NCBI GenBank assembly: GCA_003599885.1 | Contig: QZKW01000044.1 | Location: 26,282-90,281 of the forward strand | Reading direction: 5' to 3' | From: Desulfobacteraceae bacterium | Lineage (GTDB): Bacteria > Desulfobacterota > Desulfobacteria > Desulfobacterales > Desulfosalsimonadaceae | Length of the DNA: 64,000 nucleotides | Translations under genes and position numbers: made by a program | The notes under the pieces: model-generated | The model's database searches: none | Told to the model about the DNA's origin: nothing | Seen by the model: the letters and a program-made list of their open reading frames with translations, nothing else | Shown: positions 35,105-44,772 of the stretch, piece by piece | Numbering within the stretch: the stretch's first letter is position 1 | How the letters are laid out: every line of letters begins with the position of its first letter

Positions 35105-35156
35105 ATATTTAAAAACCCATCACATCAAAACGAATGCTGCGATGGGAGTTTTTTTA

Positions 35157-35233
35157 TGGGGTGAGTGAAGGGGCTCGAACCCTCGACATCCAGGACCACA
35201 ACCTAGCGCTCTGCCAGCTGAGCTACACCCACC
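35157..35233 (-). tRNA. tRNA-His (anticodon GTG)
   Basis: Complete tRNA on the minus strand: acceptor GTGGGTG / CACTCAC, discriminator C, encoded CCA, and a template G before position 1 as expected for the G-1 of tRNA-His. The anticodon arm carries TTGTGGT with anticodon GTG. Confidence 0.93.
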
Positions 35234-35398
35234 ATAAGAAAGGAGTCTTTTTTACCAGACGTTTTTGATCTTATCAAGACATTTTTCATGCAACTGTTAA
35301 ATTAATACAACCATGCGCTGGCATTCCGCTTCTGATACAAAAACTTGCTATTGACCATAAATGGCATTTTTATTACATGGTGAATACTAAAAAATTTT

Positions 35399-35611
35399 AT
35401 GAATGCAAACCAGTGGGGCTTATTTGTGAATGAATTAATCATATTTATTGTCCGGGCGATTTTCGGTGCCGTGTTCGCCCTGATCATCACCCGAATGTTC
35501 CGGCCTTCCGCCGAACCGATTTACGTTGCAGGTCTTGGCGTTTTTCTTGTGGGTCTGGCCTATGGATTTGAATATTACAGAAAACGCAAGACAAACCCCA
35601 AAGGACAGTAA
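35399..35611 (+). CDS. Small membrane protein upstream of selB
   Basis: A 70-aa protein with two likely membrane helices (about residues 9-28 and 40-60) and a basic C-terminus (YYRKRKTNPKGQ). I do not recognise the family. Its stop lies 4 bp before the selB start, so the two genes are probably co-transcribed. Confidence 0.6.
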   Translation: MNANQWGLFVNELIIFIVRAIFGAVFALIITRMFRPSAEPIYVAGLGVFLVGLAYGFEYYRKRKTNPKGQ

Positions 35612-35615
35612 ACCC

Positions 35616-37529
35616 TTGAAGCAACTCATTTTAGGCACTGCGGGACATATCGACCATGGCAAGACGAGCCTGATCAAAGCAATCAGCGGTTATGACACCG
35701 ACCGTCTCAAGGAAGAGAAACTGCGCGGCATCACCATTGAACTCGGATTCGCAGCACTTGATCTTCCCAGCGGCGCGCACATCGGCATTGTTGATGTGCC
35801 GGGACATGAAAAATTCGTCAAAAACATGGTGGCCGGCGCCACAGGAATCGATGTGGTGGCCATGGTCATTGCCGCAGATGAAGGCGTCATGCCCCAAACC
35901 CGTGAACACCTTGAAATCTGTACCCTTCTCGGCATCGAATACGGTTTTATCGCGCTCACAAAAATCGACATGGTGGATCAGGAATGGGCGGAACTGGTCC
36001 AGGAAGACCTGCGATCGTTTGTGGAAGGCACCTTTCTAGAAGGTGCGCCGATCATCCCCCTGTCTTCAGTAACCGGCCAGGGCATCCCTGAATTTATCGC
36101 CACTCTGGACGATTTTTGCGCCAAAATACCCGAAAAAAAACACGGTGGATTGTTCCGTCTGCCTGTTGACCGCGTCTTTACCATCAAAGGATTCGGCACG
36201 GTCATCACCGGCACCCTGATCTCCGGTAAAATTTCCGTGGGCGAAACCGTGATGATCTATCCGGGTGATACAAAATCCAAAATACGGGGACTTCAGGTCC
36301 ATGATCAGCATGTTGAAATGGCGGAAGCCGGCATGCGCACCGCCATCAACTTTCAGGGAATAGAAAAAGCAGTTGTCAACCGGGGAGACATTATCGCCCG
36401 TCTGGATTCCCTGAAAAATTCATACATGCTGGATGTGGAGTTCGTTTTACTGAAAAGCAACATCAGACCGCTTAAAACCCGGGACCGGGTTCGGTTGCAT
36501 ACCGGCACCAGCGCCCTGCCCTGCAACATCATATTACTGGACAGGGATGAACTGAAACCCGGCGAATCGGCATTTGTTCAGCTTCGTCTGGACACCCCGG
36601 TCGCCTGCGTGAAGGACGACCGTTTCGTCATCCGCAGCTACTCTCCGGTGCGGACCCTTGGCGGCGGCCGGATATTAAACCCGGTCCCGAACAAGCACAA
36701 ACGGTTTAGACCGGAAATCACCGCCCGCCTTCAGGAACTGGCATTCGGAGAGGACGAAACGCTGATTTCAGTCTATGCCATCGATGCCGGGTATGCCGAA
36801 CTCTCCTATGCAGATTTGCCGGTTCTGACCAATCTTTCCGGCAAACAACTGGATAAAGCACTGCAATCGCTATTGTCCCAGCAAAAAATCATTCAGACGG
36901 ACAAGGAAAACAGACGTTATATTCATCAACAAACGCTTGAAGCCTTTCAACAAAAAACAACAGATATTCTTAAAGCCTATCATTCGGACCATCCCCTGAA
37001 AACCGGAATGTCCAAAGGAGAGCTCAATTCCAAATTTCCACCTGAACTGGGAGACAAGCTCTTCAACCAGATGCTTCACATGATGACAAAATCCGGCATG
37101 GTGATTCTGGTGGAGAACGCCATCAGCCTGCCCAGCCACAAGGTCACGCTCAAAGCCGACCAATCGGATATCAAGCAGAAAATCATCCAGACCTATGCCC
37201 GCGGCGGCCTTCAGCCTCCCTATTTTTCAGAGCTGGTGAAAACGCTTAACCTGGACCCGAAAGATGCAAAGAATGTTCTCATGCTTTTAATCGGCGAAGG
37301 GACAATGATAAAAGCCAAGGAAGACCTTTTTTTCCATAGTGACGCCATCGGGGATATCAAACAACGGCTGATCGAACAGATCAAATCCTCCGGCGAAATC
37401 ACCACCCCCCAATTTAAAGAGATGACAGGCGCTTCAAGAAAGTATACAATCCCCCTGCTTGAATATTTTGATGACCAGAACCTGACGATCCGCATCGGTG
37501 ATACCCGGAAACTCAGAAAGCAGGCTTGA
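35616..37529 (+). CDS. selB: Selenocysteine-specific elongation factor SelB
   Basis: Delivers Sec-tRNA to UGA codons by binding the SECIS hairpin of the mRNA (637 aa). The GTPase domain has [13 protein letters not shown] (residues 5-17), [21 protein letters not shown] near 58 and TKID near 114, followed by two EF-Tu-like beta domains. The C-terminal half (about 370-637) consists of winged-helix repeats for SECIS binding, ending [19 protein letters not shown]. The start is TTG at 35616, giving the conserved [11 protein letters not shown]-terminus, with AAAGGA 10 nt upstream. An in-frame extension to 35526 overlaps the upstream gene. Its presence implies that the organism makes selenoproteins. 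Confidence 0.95.
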   Translation: MKQLILGTAGHIDHGKTSLIKAISGYDTDRLKEEKLRGITIELGFAALDLPSGAHIGIVDVPGHEKFVKNMVAGATGIDVVAMVIAADEGVMPQTREHLEICTLLGIEYGFIALTKIDMVDQEWAELVQEDLRSFVEGTFLEGAPIIPLSSVTGQGIPEFIATLDDFCAKIPEKKHGGLFRLPVDRVFTIKGFGTVITGTLISGKISVGETVMIYPGDTKSKIRGLQVHDQHVEMAEAGMRTAINFQGIEKAVVNRGDIIARLDSLKNSYMLDVEFVLLKSNIRPLKTRDRVRLHTGTSALPCNIILLDRDELKPGESAFVQLRLDTPVACVKDDRFVIRSYSPVRTLGGGRILNPVPNKHKRFRPEITARLQELAFGEDETLISVYAIDAGYAELSYADLPVLTNLSGKQLDKALQSLLSQQKIIQTDKENRRYIHQQTLEAFQQKTTDILKAYHSDHPLKTGMSKGELNSKFPPELGDKLFNQMLHMMTKSGMVILVENAISLPSHKVTLKADQSDIKQKIIQTYARGGLQPPYFSELVKTLNLDPKDAKNVLMLLIGEGTMIKAKEDLFFHSDAIGDIKQRLIEQIKSSGEITTPQFKEMTGASRKYTIPLLEYFDDQNLTIRIGDTRKLRKQA

Positions 37530-37590
37530 ATTCCGACAGTTAATTCTAATTCCGGGAATTCGTATCCGGATGATCATAGGAGGAGACGCA

Positions 37591-38691
37591 ATGGAAGAAT
37601 CAGTGAAGAATAACCAACCGGACAGCAATGGCAAAGACTTCCATTTTTTCGTATGGATTCGGGTTGCCGGGGCCATCGTGCTTGCTGTTGCCTTGATATG
37701 GGGCGTCATGAAGCTGATTGACTGGATTCGTCCTTCAGGCGATCATCAACCGGCTGAAACGATCCATTCTTCTGATGCGGACTACCCTGAAACCACCGAG
37801 ACCATCAATACAATGGCTCATGATGCAACACCGTCGCAGACAGGAGCCATGAATCCATCGCAGCATGGCGTGACCTCATCGAAAACCGCAGTTCCTGCTT
37901 CACGCGCTGCTGACAGTGGTTCTCCCGAAGCTACAATGCCTCCGGGTGTGGCATTTGTTGACGCCCTCGTCGCCCCCATGGATTATGAATTAAACAACCG
38001 GTTATGGGGCTGGCGCCCAAATGATGTTATTGAATTTACAGATAACATTAACGAATACCAGCTTGGCGTTCTGGAAGCGACCCGGAGAGCCGCCAGGGTT
38101 TTAACGGAAAATATTTCCAGAACCGGCAGCACGGCAGCCATCAATAAAAATCTGGAACGGGCAATGAATTCGTTCATGATCCGGGCGGACCGGTATTTAT
38201 TCCCTTCAGCGGAAAGCCAATACCTGGAAGCAATTGCTAATTTAAATCGCTATAAAGACCAGCTCATCAGGAATGAAGAATCGTTTTTTACCCGCACCGA
38301 CAACCTGGTGCCCCTGCTTAAGGCAATGGAAGAACTGATGGGCAGTTGTGATGAGAATCTCGTAAAACATTATGAAGACAACGGTGATCCTGTGAGCACC
38401 TTCCAGGCCGACAATTATTATTATTACGCCAAAGGTGTAGCCAGCGCACTTTTGCCCATGCTGGAAGCAATTGAACATGATTTCAATAAAGTGATGGTGA
38501 CCCGGAATGCTGCGGATATCATGGAACAGGCCATTGAATCCTGCGGCCATGCCTCGCACCTTGAGCCATGGCTGTTTGTCACGGAATCGAATTTAAACGG
38601 CATTTTTGCTAATCACCGGGCCAATCTGGCGGCCCATATCAGTCATTCCCGTTTTTATCTCGGCCTGATGGTGGAATCATTATCAATGTAA
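37591..38691 (+). CDS. DUF2333 family membrane-anchored protein
   Basis: A 366-aa protein with one N-terminal membrane helix (about residues 20-42), a low-complexity Ser/Thr/Ala/Pro linker (about 50-130) and a folded helical C-terminal domain. The C-terminal domain starts near NNRLWGWRPNDVIEFTDNIN and includes DNYYYYAKGVASAL and HASHLEPWLFVTESN, which match DUF2333. Function is unknown; the topology puts the large domain in the periplasm. The ATG at 37591 has AGGAGGAG 6 nt upstream, so the longer frame from 37498 is rejected. It is 61 bp downstream of selB. Confidence 0.8.
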   Translation: MEESVKNNQPDSNGKDFHFFVWIRVAGAIVLAVALIWGVMKLIDWIRPSGDHQPAETIHSSDADYPETTETINTMAHDATPSQTGAMNPSQHGVTSSKTAVPASRAADSGSPEATMPPGVAFVDALVAPMDYELNNRLWGWRPNDVIEFTDNINEYQLGVLEATRRAARVLTENISRTGSTAAINKNLERAMNSFMIRADRYLFPSAESQYLEAIANLNRYKDQLIRNEESFFTRTDNLVPLLKAMEELMGSCDENLVKHYEDNGDPVSTFQADNYYYYAKGVASALLPMLEAIEHDFNKVMVTRNAADIMEQAIESCGHASHLEPWLFVTESNLNGIFANHRANLAAHISHSRFYLGLMVESLSM

Positions 38692-38757
38692 GAATATAAA
38701 GTTTAGGTAGAAGGTAGAAATGAAAAATCTGTTTCGAACCGCTTTTCTGCCTTCTGT

Positions 38758-39900
38758 CTAAATATGGTCGATAAACCGCCCGGCTACACTGTCTGAAAAC
38801 AACAACCCTCGCCGGGTCAACCGGCAGCGCCCGTTCATTATTTTTAAAAATCCATCGTTTTGAGAGGCAATAATCGCCGACCCGAACATGGCATTGAAAT
38901 CCGCATCAAACCGTTCTTCAAACACACTGATGTCAATACCATCCACGCATCGCAGCCTCAGGTAAATCGTTTCCATCATCAGTTGATGCCGGTCCAACTC
39001 TTCAAAACCGTCTGTCGGCGTCTTCCCTGCAAGAAGTTGCTCTAAATATGCGTCTATCGACCGGACATTCCAGCTTCGGCGATTATTTGTAAATGAGTGG
39101 GCCGAAGGTCCAAACCCAATGTAAGGGGCGTGGGTCCAGTATTTTTGATTGTGCCGGGAACGGGTCGCATTTGAAGTGGAAAAGTTGGACACTTCATATT
39201 GCGGCAATCCATTGTCCGCCAGATACCCTACCGCAGCATCGTACAACATGCCTACCGCCCCTTCCGGAAGCGCTCTAAACCGGCTTTTTTTCAAATCCGA
39301 TGTCAGTGGCGTTCCTGTTTCATAGGTCAGCATATAGCAGGAAAGGTGCTCGGGATGCAAATCAACCGCTGCCTGTAGATCCGATAGCCAGTGATGTTTT
39401 TTCTGCCCCGGCAGTCCAAAAATCAGGTCTAGGCCGATATTGTCAAAACCAGCCGAACGCGACGATTGAATGGCTTGAATTGCCTGGTCCGCCGAATGAA
39501 TGCGGGAAAGAAAAGCAAGGGTTACGTCGGAAAACGATTGCACGCCGATATTGAGACGATTCACACCGGCCTGACGATACCCGGACAGTTTTTCATACGA
39601 TACGGTTCCCGGATTGACCTCCAGGGTAATCTCCGCTAAAGGAGACACATCAAACTTCCGGAAGGCGGCATCCAGCACTTGACGGATCTGGCTGGAATCG
39701 AGCAAAGACGGGGTTCCGCCGCCGAAATAGATGGAGTCCGCTGTTTCAGATACATTGCCCGCCATCCCTATCTCTTTAACAACAGACTGAATATATATGG
39801 GTATTTTATCCAGATCAGAGACTGAATAAAAATCGCAATAGCCACACTTCTTCACACAAAACGGCACATGAATATAAATGCCATATTCATCATTAATCAT
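38758..39900 (-). CDS. hemW: Radical SAM heme chaperone HemW
   Basis: HemW family protein (380 aa), related to oxygen-independent coproporphyrinogen oxidase HemN but now regarded as a heme chaperone. The radical SAM cluster motif is CVKKCGYCDFYS (residues 15-26), the SAM-binding FGGGTPS near 63, and the conserved NIGVQSF near 116. The HemW C-terminal domain follows (YEVSNFSTSNATRSRHNQKYW near 243, RRGLLFSDSVAGRFI at the end). Length is normal. It lies 14 bp downstream of another radical SAM gene. Confidence 0.9.
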   Translation of the reverse strand: MINDEYGIYIHVPFCVKKCGYCDFYSVSDLDKIPIYIQSVVKEIGMAGNVSETADSIYFGGGTPSLLDSSQIRQVLDAAFRKFDVSPLAEITLEVNPGTVSYEKLSGYRQAGVNRLNIGVQSFSDVTLAFLSRIHSADQAIQAIQSSRSAGFDNIGLDLIFGLPGQKKHHWLSDLQAAVDLHPEHLSCYMLTYETGTPLTSDLKKSRFRALPEGAVGMLYDAAVGYLADNGLPQYEVSNFSTSNATRSRHNQKYWTHAPYIGFGPSAHSFTNNRRSWNVRSIDAYLEQLLAGKTPTDGFEELDRHQLMMETIYLRLRCVDGIDISVFEERFDADFNAMFGSAIIASQNDGFLKIMNGRCRLTRRGLLFSDSVAGRFIDHI

Positions 39901-39914
39901 TCATCATTCCTAAT

Positions 39915-41081
39915 TCAGATGAACCGTTTCATCAGCTCACTAATGACATCGTCCACATTATCCGGCGTGATCCCATTCTGCCTGCAAGTTTCCTCAGCCC
40001 TGTCCAACAGTTGTGTATTATTCATGTCGCTTAACCTGGAAAATAATCCCAGGCGACGGCCCACCTGGTAGAGCATGCGCCTGCGGGGATCCAGTTCAAG
40101 GAATTGACGCACCACACCGACGAGCCGGTCCTTGTCTTCGGGAAATTTTCCTTCTATCTCTTCAAACAGATTCAGAATATGATCACTTTTAATGACGCTG
40201 GTGATGCCGTCCAGTGTTTCCAGAAACAGCAGCAACTCTGCAGTTGTTTCAACATCCGTCAATTTTTCAAACCGCCCGGATGCATATTCGTCATAGAGTT
40301 CCACATGATTGGGTATGGCCAGGGTCCGGATCCGGATAAAATCCGGGTTAATCTGATTCAGGGCGTCCGCAGTTTCAAGGGCGTGATTTTGAGACAGGGT
40401 TTTGCCGCCCAGGCCCGGCATCACATATTCGGACAGTTCAATTCCGGCGTTTTTAACTTTCCGGCCTGCCAAGATATGGGTTTCCTTATCCACTCCTTTT
40501 TTGACCTGTTTGAGCACTTCGTCGGACCCGGACTCCAGTCCGATATGAATCCGGTTTAATCCGGCCATTCGAAAAGCGTTCAAAAAATCATCACTGATCT
40601 TTGCGATGGTCTGGGAGCGGGCATAGGAGGTGATGCGCTGCACCCAGGGGAAGCAGGCTTTTAAATGCCCCAGGATTCGTATCAAATCATCGGGTTTAAC
40701 AATCAGGCTGTTGGCGTCCTGAAGAAAAACAGACTTCATCCCGGCGGAGAACCAGTTGACCGCAGCGAAAAAAGCCGGCCGATCCGTCGCACTGAGGGTT
40801 GAATGATAGGTGTTCATTTCCGCCTGGGAAATACGGCCCGCCGGATCGCTCATTTTGCGAAGGATATGGATATGACTGCTGACCGCATCAATATCCTGAA
40901 TCACATGATCAACAGGCCGCAATGAAAACAGTTCCCCCTTATATACCGGGCAGAAGGTACACCGGTTCCATGGACAGTTGCGGGTAATCCGGATCAGCAG
41001 ACTTTGCGCTTCGCTGGGCGGCCGGATAGGCCCCTGCTCAAAACCGTCATACTTTTCTGTTTTTTTGCTTGAAGCGGCCAT
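39915..41081 (-). CDS. Radical SAM protein, CX4CX2C type
   Basis: A 388-aa radical SAM enzyme. The cluster motif is CPWNRCTFC (residues about 35-43), with four rather than three residues between the first two cysteines. RIHIGLESGSDEVLKQVKKG near residue 190 is typical of the TIM barrel, followed by a helical C-terminal region with RRRMLYQVGRRLGLF. The substrate is unknown. It is upstream of hemW in the same direction and probably co-transcribed. Confidence 0.82.
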   Translation of the reverse strand: MAASSKKTEKYDGFEQGPIRPPSEAQSLLIRITRNCPWNRCTFCPVYKGELFSLRPVDHVIQDIDAVSSHIHILRKMSDPAGRISQAEMNTYHSTLSATDRPAFFAAVNWFSAGMKSVFLQDANSLIVKPDDLIRILGHLKACFPWVQRITSYARSQTIAKISDDFLNAFRMAGLNRIHIGLESGSDEVLKQVKKGVDKETHILAGRKVKNAGIELSEYVMPGLGGKTLSQNHALETADALNQINPDFIRIRTLAIPNHVELYDEYASGRFEKLTDVETTAELLLFLETLDGITSVIKSDHILNLFEEIEGKFPEDKDRLVGVVRQFLELDPRRRMLYQVGRRLGLFSRLSDMNNTQLLDRAEETCRQNGITPDNVDDVISELMKRFI

Positions 41082-41218
41082 GAATATATGTTCTCCTTTT
41101 TGAAAGCTTGGTTATAATCTGCGTGTAGCCTGTCAATTGCTGATGGCAAAAAAAAAGCGCCATTCTGAAAAGCCATCTTTTTTAAATTAAAACAATAATA
41201 CCTGATGTCCATAGATAA

Positions 41219-42256
41219 ATGAAAAAACGACTGACCACCTTTGCAAAAATCCTGCTGATTCTCTTGGGTATTCCTGCTTATTTTGCTGCGGATATGTATT
41301 ATTATGCAAAACAACCGGCTTCGCCAACAGCACCCGAACAAGTGGTTATCAACGTCCTGCCCGGTCAAGGGTTTCAAAAAACGGTTCAGGATTTATATCA
41401 AAACCACCTCATCCATCATCCGTTGAAATTTAGAATGATGGCCAAATGGCAAAAACTGGACCGGAAAATTATTGCCGGGGAATATGAATTGTCAACAGGC
41501 ATGACGCCGCTAACCATCATTGAATATATGACAAAAGGCATCGTCCGGCTCAGGAAGTTATGTATTCCGGAAGGCTATAACCTGTCCCAGATTGCAGATG
41601 CTATCGAAAAATCGGGAATTTGCAGTAAAGAAAATTTCATGAACGCGGTAAAAGACGCCAAACTGATCTCGTCAATGGAGATCCCGGTATCCGGCTTTGA
41701 AGGGTATTTGTTTCCCGACACCTATTTTTTTTCCAAAGGCGTTCCACCGGAGCAAATCATTTCAGCCATGGTGAAACAGTTTCATAAAACGTTTCAGGAT
41801 GACTGGAAAAAACGGACAGATGAACTGGGGCTTACACCTCATGAGATCATCACCCTGGCATCGATCATTGAAAAGGAAACCGGCGTTGCCGAAGAAAGGG
41901 CGGTTGTCTCTTCGGTGTTTCATAACCGCTTAAAACAAAACATGCGCCTTGCCAGCGATCCGACAGTCATCTATGGCATAGAGGACTTTAACGGCGATAT
42001 CACCAAAGCGGATTTAAAACGGCCTACGCCCTACAACACCTACCTGATTCAGGGACTGCCGCCCGGCCCCATCGCCAACCCTGGCGCTGAATCCATCAAA
42101 GCCGCGCTCTACCCTGCCACTACGGATTATCTGTATTTTGTGGCAAAAGGCGACAAAACCCACCAATTTTCAAAATCCCTGGCCGAACACAATCAGGCGG
42201 TCAAAAAATATCAGTTAAACCGAAACTCCAGCCGCACTGGGGCTGACAGCCCGTGA
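41219..42256 (+). CDS. mltG: Endolytic murein transglycosylase MltG
   Basis: Inner-membrane lytic transglycosylase (345 aa) thought to cut nascent glycan strands and so set their length. It has an N-terminal membrane helix (about 8-26), a LysM-like region (about 40-110) and the YceG catalytic domain, with the catalytic Glu in LASIIEKETGVAEERAVVSS (near residue 218), VFHNRL, and QGLPPGPIANPG near 280. Its 3' end overlaps the convergent tsaD gene by 42 bp. Confidence 0.93.
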   Translation: MKKRLTTFAKILLILLGIPAYFAADMYYYAKQPASPTAPEQVVINVLPGQGFQKTVQDLYQNHLIHHPLKFRMMAKWQKLDRKIIAGEYELSTGMTPLTIIEYMTKGIVRLRKLCIPEGYNLSQIADAIEKSGICSKENFMNAVKDAKLISSMEIPVSGFEGYLFPDTYFFSKGVPPEQIISAMVKQFHKTFQDDWKKRTDELGLTPHEIITLASIIEKETGVAEERAVVSSVFHNRLKQNMRLASDPTVIYGIEDFNGDITKADLKRPTPYNTYLIQGLPPGPIANPGAESIKAALYPATTDYLYFVAKGDKTHQFSKSLAEHNQAVKKYQLNRNSSRTGADSP

Positions 42257-43237
42257 ATAAACATCTGAGGCCAGATCCTGCCCCGCTCGCGCTTTCAGAT
42301 AATGATAACCGGCTGCGGCGATCATGGCCGCATTATCGCCGCAAAATTGCAGGGATGGCGTAAAAACAGCAAGCCCCTCTTTCCGGGCGGCAACCCTGAC
42401 CCCGTCTCTCAACATCTGATTGGCCGCGACCCCTCCGACCAGCGCGATATGCCGGCATTTTTTTTCTTTGGCCGCATGCATCACTTTGTATGTCAGCACA
42501 TCCACAACCGACGCCTGAAACGACGCCGCAATATCGGCACTCTGATGCTGATAATCCTTCGGATGGGTCTGAATATAACGATGCACCGCGCTTTTGAGTC
42601 CGCTGAAACTGAAATTAAAGGCATCTTTATCAAGGTAAGACCTGGGAAATGGGATTTTGTCCGCATCACCGAATCTTGCCAGGTCTGCGATGATTTTCCC
42701 ACCAGGATACCCCAGGCCCAGCATTTTGGCGACTTTATCAAACGCTTCACCGGCTGCGTCATCAACGGTCTGGCCCAGACATTCGGCTTGGGTGGGTGAT
42801 ACGACATAATAAATACTGGTATGCCCGCCGGAAGCCAGGAGAGCAATAAAGGGGAATTCCGGGGATGGGGATTCCAAAAACACGGAATGGATATGCCCCA
42901 TCAGATGATCAACACCTATCCATGGAACATTCAGGGCATAGGCAAACGATTTTCCAAAACAAAAACCCACCAGCAGTGCGCCAATCAGTCCCGGCCCCTG
43001 AGTGACCGCCACCGCATCCACCTGGCTTTTATCCATACCGGCATTTTGCAGGGCTTCATTCACCACAGGCACAATCATTTCCAGATGCTTGCGCGAAGCC
43101 AGCTCCGGCACCACGCCTCCATAGGGCCGATGCAAAGCCACTTGAGAGGACACCACGGAAGACAAACTGGTGACGCCGTCTTCCACCACTGCAGCGGCGG
43201 TTTCATCGCAGGAACTTTCGATACCGAGAATTTTCAT
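42215..43237 (-). CDS. tsaD: tRNA N6-adenosine threonylcarbamoyltransferase TsaD
   Basis: Catalyses the last step of t6A formation at position 37 of ANN-decoding tRNAs (340 aa). The N-terminal GIESSCDETAAAVVEDG, the metal-binding HLMGHIHSVFLE (His near residues 111 and 115), LLASGGHTSIYYV near 131 and VGGVAANQMLRD near 268 are all present. It is universal and essential in most bacteria. It is convergent with mltG and shares 42 bp with it. Confidence 0.95.
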   Translation of the reverse strand: MKILGIESSCDETAAAVVEDGVTSLSSVVSSQVALHRPYGGVVPELASRKHLEMIVPVVNEALQNAGMDKSQVDAVAVTQGPGLIGALLVGFCFGKSFAYALNVPWIGVDHLMGHIHSVFLESPSPEFPFIALLASGGHTSIYYVVSPTQAECLGQTVDDAAGEAFDKVAKMLGLGYPGGKIIADLARFGDADKIPFPRSYLDKDAFNFSFSGLKSAVHRYIQTHPKDYQHQSADIAASFQASVVDVLTYKVMHAAKEKKCRHIALVGGVAANQMLRDGVRVAARKEGLAVFTPSLQFCGDNAAMIAAAGYHYLKARAGQDLASDVYSRAVSPSAAGVSV

Positions 43238-43555
43238 TTCAATACACCAGTCTAAAATGGAACAAACTCTTCATGAACGTTGGATGAGCCACTCATGAGG
43301 CCCTACACCCTACCCCACAAAAAAACAAAAGCCGGGACAGCATCGACAAAAGTCGATACATTGATCCCGGCATATCAAATGCATATCAGTTATTTTTTTG
43401 AGATCGTTTGGCGGAACCGCCCGACGGGCGGAAAAATTGTGCGGGTCTTCAGGATGTGCATCCGCCAGCCCGCTTATTCCCCTGATTGATCCAGTTCAAA
43501 AAACCAGCGGCTGCTTTCCGGACTCTATCCCATAGCATGGTTATTCGTCGCCATT

Positions 43556-44611
43556 TTATACCCAGATGACCCGCTTTTCAGCGCTCTTTTTTGTCTGAAC
43601 GACTTCACCGATCACGTAGGCTTTTTCATTCATACCCGCCAGTCTCTCCACCACATCCTGGGCCGCTGCATCCGGAACCACGGCAATCATACCGATGCCA
43701 TTGTTAAAGGTGCGTGTCATTTCCGAAGCTTCAACATTGCCGGCCTTTTTCAGAAATTTGAATACCGCCGGAATTTCCCATGACCCTACTTTAATTTCAG
43801 CGCTGCAGGATGCCGGCAACACCCGAACGATATTGTCATCAATTCCGCCGCCGGTAATATGGGCCAACCCGTGGATGGGAAGGTCTTTGATTAAATGCAG
43901 AATAATTTCGGTATAAATTTTGGTGGGGGTAATCAGTTCTTCCCCCAGGGTTTTTTCAAATTCCGGAACATATGAATCGATTTTCAGGTTCAAAACATCA
44001 AAACAGATTTTGCGGACCAGGGAATATCCGTTGCTATGGAGTCCCGATGAAGCGATGCCGATCAGTTTGTGTCCGACCCGGATTTCAGAACCATCCACAA
44101 TCTTGTCGTTGTCCACGATGCCGACTGAAAAACCGGCAAGATCATATTCGCTGTTATTATATAAACCGGGCATTTCTGCTGTTTCTCCACCGATCAGGGC
44201 GCATTGCGCCCGGCAACAGCCTTCAGCCACGCCTTTAACGATCTGTTCGGCAACTTCGGGATTTAATTCTCCCATGGCAAGATAATCCAGAAAAAAAAGC
44301 GGCTTCGCCCCTTGAACCGCAACGTCATTCACACACATGGCCACCAGATCAATCCCGACGGTATCATGCTTATCCATCATGAACGCGATTTTCAATTTCG
44401 TTCCCACACCATCCGTGGAACTGACCAATACCGGACGTTTATAATCCGCAACATTCAGAGAGAACAGCCCGCCAAACCCTCCGATCTCTCCCATCACACC
44501 GGTTCTGGGAGTTTTAGAAGCGATTTTCTTTATAGCGTCAACAAACACATTGGCTTTTTCAACATCAACACCAGCACCCGCGTAAGTTAATGAATTTTTA
44601 GAATTACTCAT
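43556..44611 (-). CDS. purM: Phosphoribosylformylglycinamidine cyclo-ligase (PurM)
   Basis: ATP-dependent AIR synthetase of purine synthesis (351 aa). It has the N-terminal TYAGAGVDVEKANVFVDAIK, STDGVGTKLKIAFM near residue 66, MCVNDVAVQGAKPLFFLDYL near 91, GGETAEMPGLY near 140 and GLAHITGGGIDDN near 250. Length is standard. It is monocistronic and divergent from the aminotransferase gene. Confidence 0.95.
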   Translation of the reverse strand: MSNSKNSLTYAGAGVDVEKANVFVDAIKKIASKTPRTGVMGEIGGFGGLFSLNVADYKRPVLVSSTDGVGTKLKIAFMMDKHDTVGIDLVAMCVNDVAVQGAKPLFFLDYLAMGELNPEVAEQIVKGVAEGCCRAQCALIGGETAEMPGLYNNSEYDLAGFSVGIVDNDKIVDGSEIRVGHKLIGIASSGLHSNGYSLVRKICFDVLNLKIDSYVPEFEKTLGEELITPTKIYTEIILHLIKDLPIHGLAHITGGGIDDNIVRVLPASCSAEIKVGSWEIPAVFKFLKKAGNVEASEMTRTFNNGIGMIAVVPDAAAQDVVERLAGMNEKAYVIGEVVQTKKSAEKRVIWV

Positions 44612-44700
44612 AGATCCAATGTACCCTGTCGTTATTTTTTAATTGCCCAAAAAAAATTGATTTTTTAACGTAATCAACATGAAAAGTCAAAACAAATTTT

Positions 44701-44729
44701 TTGACAACCACCCGCGAGTGGTGTAATTA
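44701..44729 (+). promoter_or_regulatory. Sigma-70 promoter with palindrome in spacer
   Basis: TTGACA (44701-44706), a 17-bp spacer and TAATTA (44724-44729), 44 bp before the aminotransferase start. The spacer holds an inverted repeat ACCAC CCGCGA GTGGT (44707-44722), a good place for a repressor of the amino-acid operon. Confidence 0.7.
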
Positions 44730-44772
44730 AACAAAAAATTATTCTCACTAAACTTACTATTTAAGGATGATC

